Part shown: positions 62,341-64,000 of the stretch, piece by piece
Layout: each line of letters begins with the position of its first letter
Numbering within the stretch: position 1 is the first letter of the stretch
Origin: Bacteroides sp.
Lineage (GTDB): Bacteria > Bacteroidota > Bacteroidia > Bacteroidales > Bacteroidaceae
Direction of reading: 5' to 3'
Length of the DNA stretch: 64,000 bases
Assembly: GCF_029057325.1 (NCBI RefSeq)
Contig: NZ_JAICZW010000166.1
Coordinates: 1-64,000, forward strand
The notes under the pieces: model-generated
Told to the model about the DNA's origin: nothing
Seen by the model: the letters and a program-made list of their open reading frames with translations, nothing else
Database searches by the model: none
Program-made: the position numbers and the translations under genes

Positions 62341-62395
62341 GGAACATTTTTCTCGATAAATAGCATTGCAGGCAAGTTTTATATAAAATTATAGA

Positions 62396-62428
62396 TAAAA
62401 GGGCTGTTTTTCTTGATAAAAAAGCCCT
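62396..62428 (-). terminator. Terminator of ribD
   Basis: A stem AGGGCTTTTTT/AAAAACAGCCCT with a short loop followed on the minus strand by TTTTATC. Confidence 0.7.
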
Positions 62429-62437
62429 GAAATGAGG

Positions 62438-63484
62438 CTATTGCTCGTTGCTGACGGCCTTGTAATGACGAAAACTTCTGCCGAAAGCCGGTTCGATGTC
62501 GAAAGATATTTTGTCACTTATTTCAGGGGATTTAACACCGGAATGAAGCAAAACAGGCGATTCCTCTACATAGATTTCATCCCATAAGCCGGCGTTGATG
62601 AATGATTGCAGCAGGGTGCTTCCGCCTTCCACCAATAGTGATTGCAGGCCGCGTGCATGGAGTGTGGTCATGATTTGCGGCAGGATGTCTTGTCCGTAGT
62701 CTATCGGGAGGAACACGGTGTTGGGCAGTGACTCGTGCGCTTTTTCAGTGAAAACGAGGGTTGGGACACTGCCGTCGAAAAGGTGCAGGTCAGGCGACAG
62801 CTTTTGTTCCCGATCCAAGACGATGCGTACCGGCGAACGGCCGTACCAGTGGCGGACGGTCAGGCTGGGATTGTCTAGTTCGGCGGTGCGGGTCCCTACC
62901 AGGATGGCGCTGTGCTCTGCCCGCTTTTTATGTACCAGCATGGAGGTCAACGGGGTGGAGAGGATGACCGGGGTGCCTCCTTCACGCGAAATGTCCATGT
63001 ATCTGTCTGCCGATTCCGCCCATTTCAGGGTGATGTAGGGGCGTTGCTGCGTGTGGAAGGTGATGAAACGGCGGATGAGCTGCCGGCACTCTGCTTCCAG
63101 CACACCTACAATGACTTCACGTCCGGCATCTCGCAGCTTCCGGATGCCCCGTCCTGCCACTTTGGCAAAGGGATCGCTGCATCCGATGACGATGCGGGGA
63201 ATCTGTTTTTCGATGATTAAGTCTGCGCAGGGAGGAGTCTTGCCGTAGTGCGAACAGGGCTCCAGGCTGACATAGATGGTAGAACGCTTCAGCAACGAGG
63301 CGTCTTTTACAGAACGGATGGCGTTGACCTCGGCGTGTGCCTCTCCGCAACGCACGTGATAACCTTCGCCGATGATTTTCCCATCACAAACAATAACTGC
63401 TCCCACCATGGGATTGGGGGCTGCGTCGCATCGGGCGTTTTGTGCCAGCTGGATGCAGCGTCGCATGTAGATTTCTTCTTGCAT
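62438..63484 (-). CDS. ribD: Bifunctional riboflavin deaminase-reductase RibD
   Basis: A 348-residue enzyme catalysing two consecutive steps of riboflavin synthesis. The N-terminal deaminase domain has the zinc motif HAEVNAI and PCSHYGKTPPCADL; the C-terminal reductase domain (from about residue 145) has TLKWAESADRYMD and LLVEGGSTLLQSFI. Normal length and layout. It is not linked to other rib genes within the window, and I see no FMN riboswitch upstream. Confidence 0.95.
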   Translation of the reverse strand: MQEEIYMRRCIQLAQNARCDAAPNPMVGAVIVCDGKIIGEGYHVRCGEAHAEVNAIRSVKDASLLKRSTIYVSLEPCSHYGKTPPCADLIIEKQIPRIVIGCSDPFAKVAGRGIRKLRDAGREVIVGVLEAECRQLIRRFITFHTQQRPYITLKWAESADRYMDISREGGTPVILSTPLTSMLVHKKRAEHSAILVGTRTAELDNPSLTVRHWYGRSPVRIVLDREQKLSPDLHLFDGSVPTLVFTEKAHESLPNTVFLPIDYGQDILPQIMTTLHARGLQSLLVEGGSTLLQSFINAGLWDEIYVEESPVLLHSGVKSPEISDKISFDIEPAFGRSFRHYKAVSNEQ

Positions 63485-63574
63485 AGTTTTTCTCTTTTTT
63501 TGTCAGTCGTGCGAATGCTCCGATTTACCTTACTTTTTATTCGCGTTTTGTCTGCACCCTGTCAGGGCCTATCT

Positions 63575-63653
63575 TTCTTCGGACGTTCTTCGGATGTTCT
63601 TCGGTCTATAGACATGGAGAATGTCCGAAGAACGTCCGAAGAATATACGAAGC
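63575..63653. repeat. Long hairpin built of 11-base repeats
   Basis: Three tandem copies of TTCTTCGGACG-type units (period 11) are followed by a spacer and two units in reverse orientation, so 25 bases at 63575-63599 pair almost perfectly with 63629-63653. Confidence 0.75.
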
Positions 63654-63758
63654 AAAACAGGCTTTGACACGATTCAGATACCTTCCCCGGAGAAGAAAAA
63701 CTTATCGCCGGATGAAATAATCCGAATCTTGGGCTTGGCATAAATCAAAACAAATGAT

Positions 63759-63766
63759 TACTTTTG
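63759..63766 (+). promoter_or_regulatory. -7 box for prmC
   Basis: TACTTTTG, 24 bases before the start codon; TTG at 63735-63737 may be the -33. Confidence 0.5.
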
Positions 63767-63789
63767 CGCCCGATTTATGCACAATACTG

Positions 63790-64000
63790 ATGACTGTTGC
63801 CATTTCCTATATCCGTACCACTTTGCGAGGCTGCTATTCCGCAAGCGAAGCGGCAAACCTTTCCCGCATTGTCTGTTGCGAGATGCTGGGACAGCGCACT
63901 ATTGATTATTATTTGGGCAAAGATATAGCTTTATCTCCAAAAGAAGAAAAAGATTTGGAAGGCATTCTTCGCCGTCTGTGTAATTTTGAGCCGATACAGT
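63790..64000 (+). CDS. prmC: Release factor glutamine methyltransferase PrmC, 5' end only
   Basis: The first 70 codons of a gene that runs off the right edge. The translation (MTVAISYIRTTLRGCYSASE onward, with DYYLGKDIALSPKEE and ending LCNFEPIQ) matches the N-terminal helical domain of Bacteroides PrmC/HemK, which methylates the GGQ glutamine of release factors. The catalytic NPPY motif lies outside the window, so the call relies on the N-terminal pattern (EPIQY is the conserved domain junction). Confidence 0.75.
   Translation, partial: MTVAISYIRTTLRGCYSASEAANLSRIVCCEMLGQRTIDYYLGKDIALSPKEEKDLEGILRRLCNFEPIQ

Larger units (their letters stand above)
63485..63789. other. Intergenic region between ribD and prmC
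   Basis: Contains the 11-base repeat hairpin (63575-63653) and the prmC -7 box (63759-63766). I see no gene. Confidence 0.6.

Noticed and set aside
1..64000. CRISPR arrays, rRNA genes and complete insertion sequences
   Set aside because: No evenly spaced identical repeats with unique spacers, no rRNA-like sequence and no transposase ORF were found.

Overview
The window looks like chromosome from a Bacteroides species (order Bacteroidales). Many genes are preceded by the Bacteroides -7 promoter box TAnnTTTG and most lack a strong Shine-Dalgarno site. The gene content also fits: an N-succinylornithine-type carbamoyltransferase, long HU-like proteins, two OmpH genes behind bamA, a folP-cdaA pair, a DUF4369 thioredoxin-like lipoprotein and a DUF6242-type lipoprotein. 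The species cannot be fixed from sequence alone.

Layout. 1-4040: housekeeping genes (5' end of pnp, thioredoxin-like lipoprotein, greA, HIT protein, mannose-1-phosphate guanylyltransferase, tRNA-Leu-CAA). 4041-12250: an AT-rich accessory island on the minus strand with a SprT-like protease, a NADAR-type protein, several unrecognised proteins and the C-terminal part of a superfamily 2 helicase whose N-terminal half is missing. 12258-13067: a Fic protein. 13417-28343: mostly core genes (alkaline phosphatase, a frameshifted beta-propeller lipoprotein, ackA-pta, a HigBA-like toxin-antitoxin pair, lrgAB, two acyltransferase-fold proteins, then folP-cdaA-tldD-tldE, and an HU-like protein). 28522-29423: a small ORF and a decayed ATPase/DNA-binding fragment.

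29424-50097 is the most unusual part: 13 tightly packed minus-strand genes spanning 20.7 kb. In transcription order they are a coiled-coil lipoprotein, a giant actin/Hsp70-fold ATPase resembling SrfB, a giant P-loop protein resembling SrfC, a membrane-anchored subtilisin-like protease, a four-helix membrane protein, a second P-loop GTPase-like protein, a large membrane protein, a membrane-anchored protein, a periplasmic coiled-coil protein, two paralogous Ig-like proteins flanking a DUF1294 protein, and a third Ig-like membrane protein. My inference is an envelope-spanning, NTP-driven system that may sense or execute something through the protease. It contains no type VI secretion, conjugation or phage genes. 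Its function is not established by anything visible here.

50098-52500: a regulatory region with three 22-bp repeats ending in a perfect palindrome, an HU-like winged-helix protein, and a histidine kinase pseudogene that has lost its catalytic core. 52499-64000: core genes again (N-succinylornithine carbamoyltransferase, a porin, a DUF2007 protein, the envelope-biogenesis run DUF6242-uppS-bamA-ompH-ompH followed by murI, ribD, and the 5' end of prmC). A dispersed dyad repeat of about 75-100 bp recurs at 20581, 52393 and 54823, and two other unrelated intergenic repeat arrays occur at 21643 and 63575.
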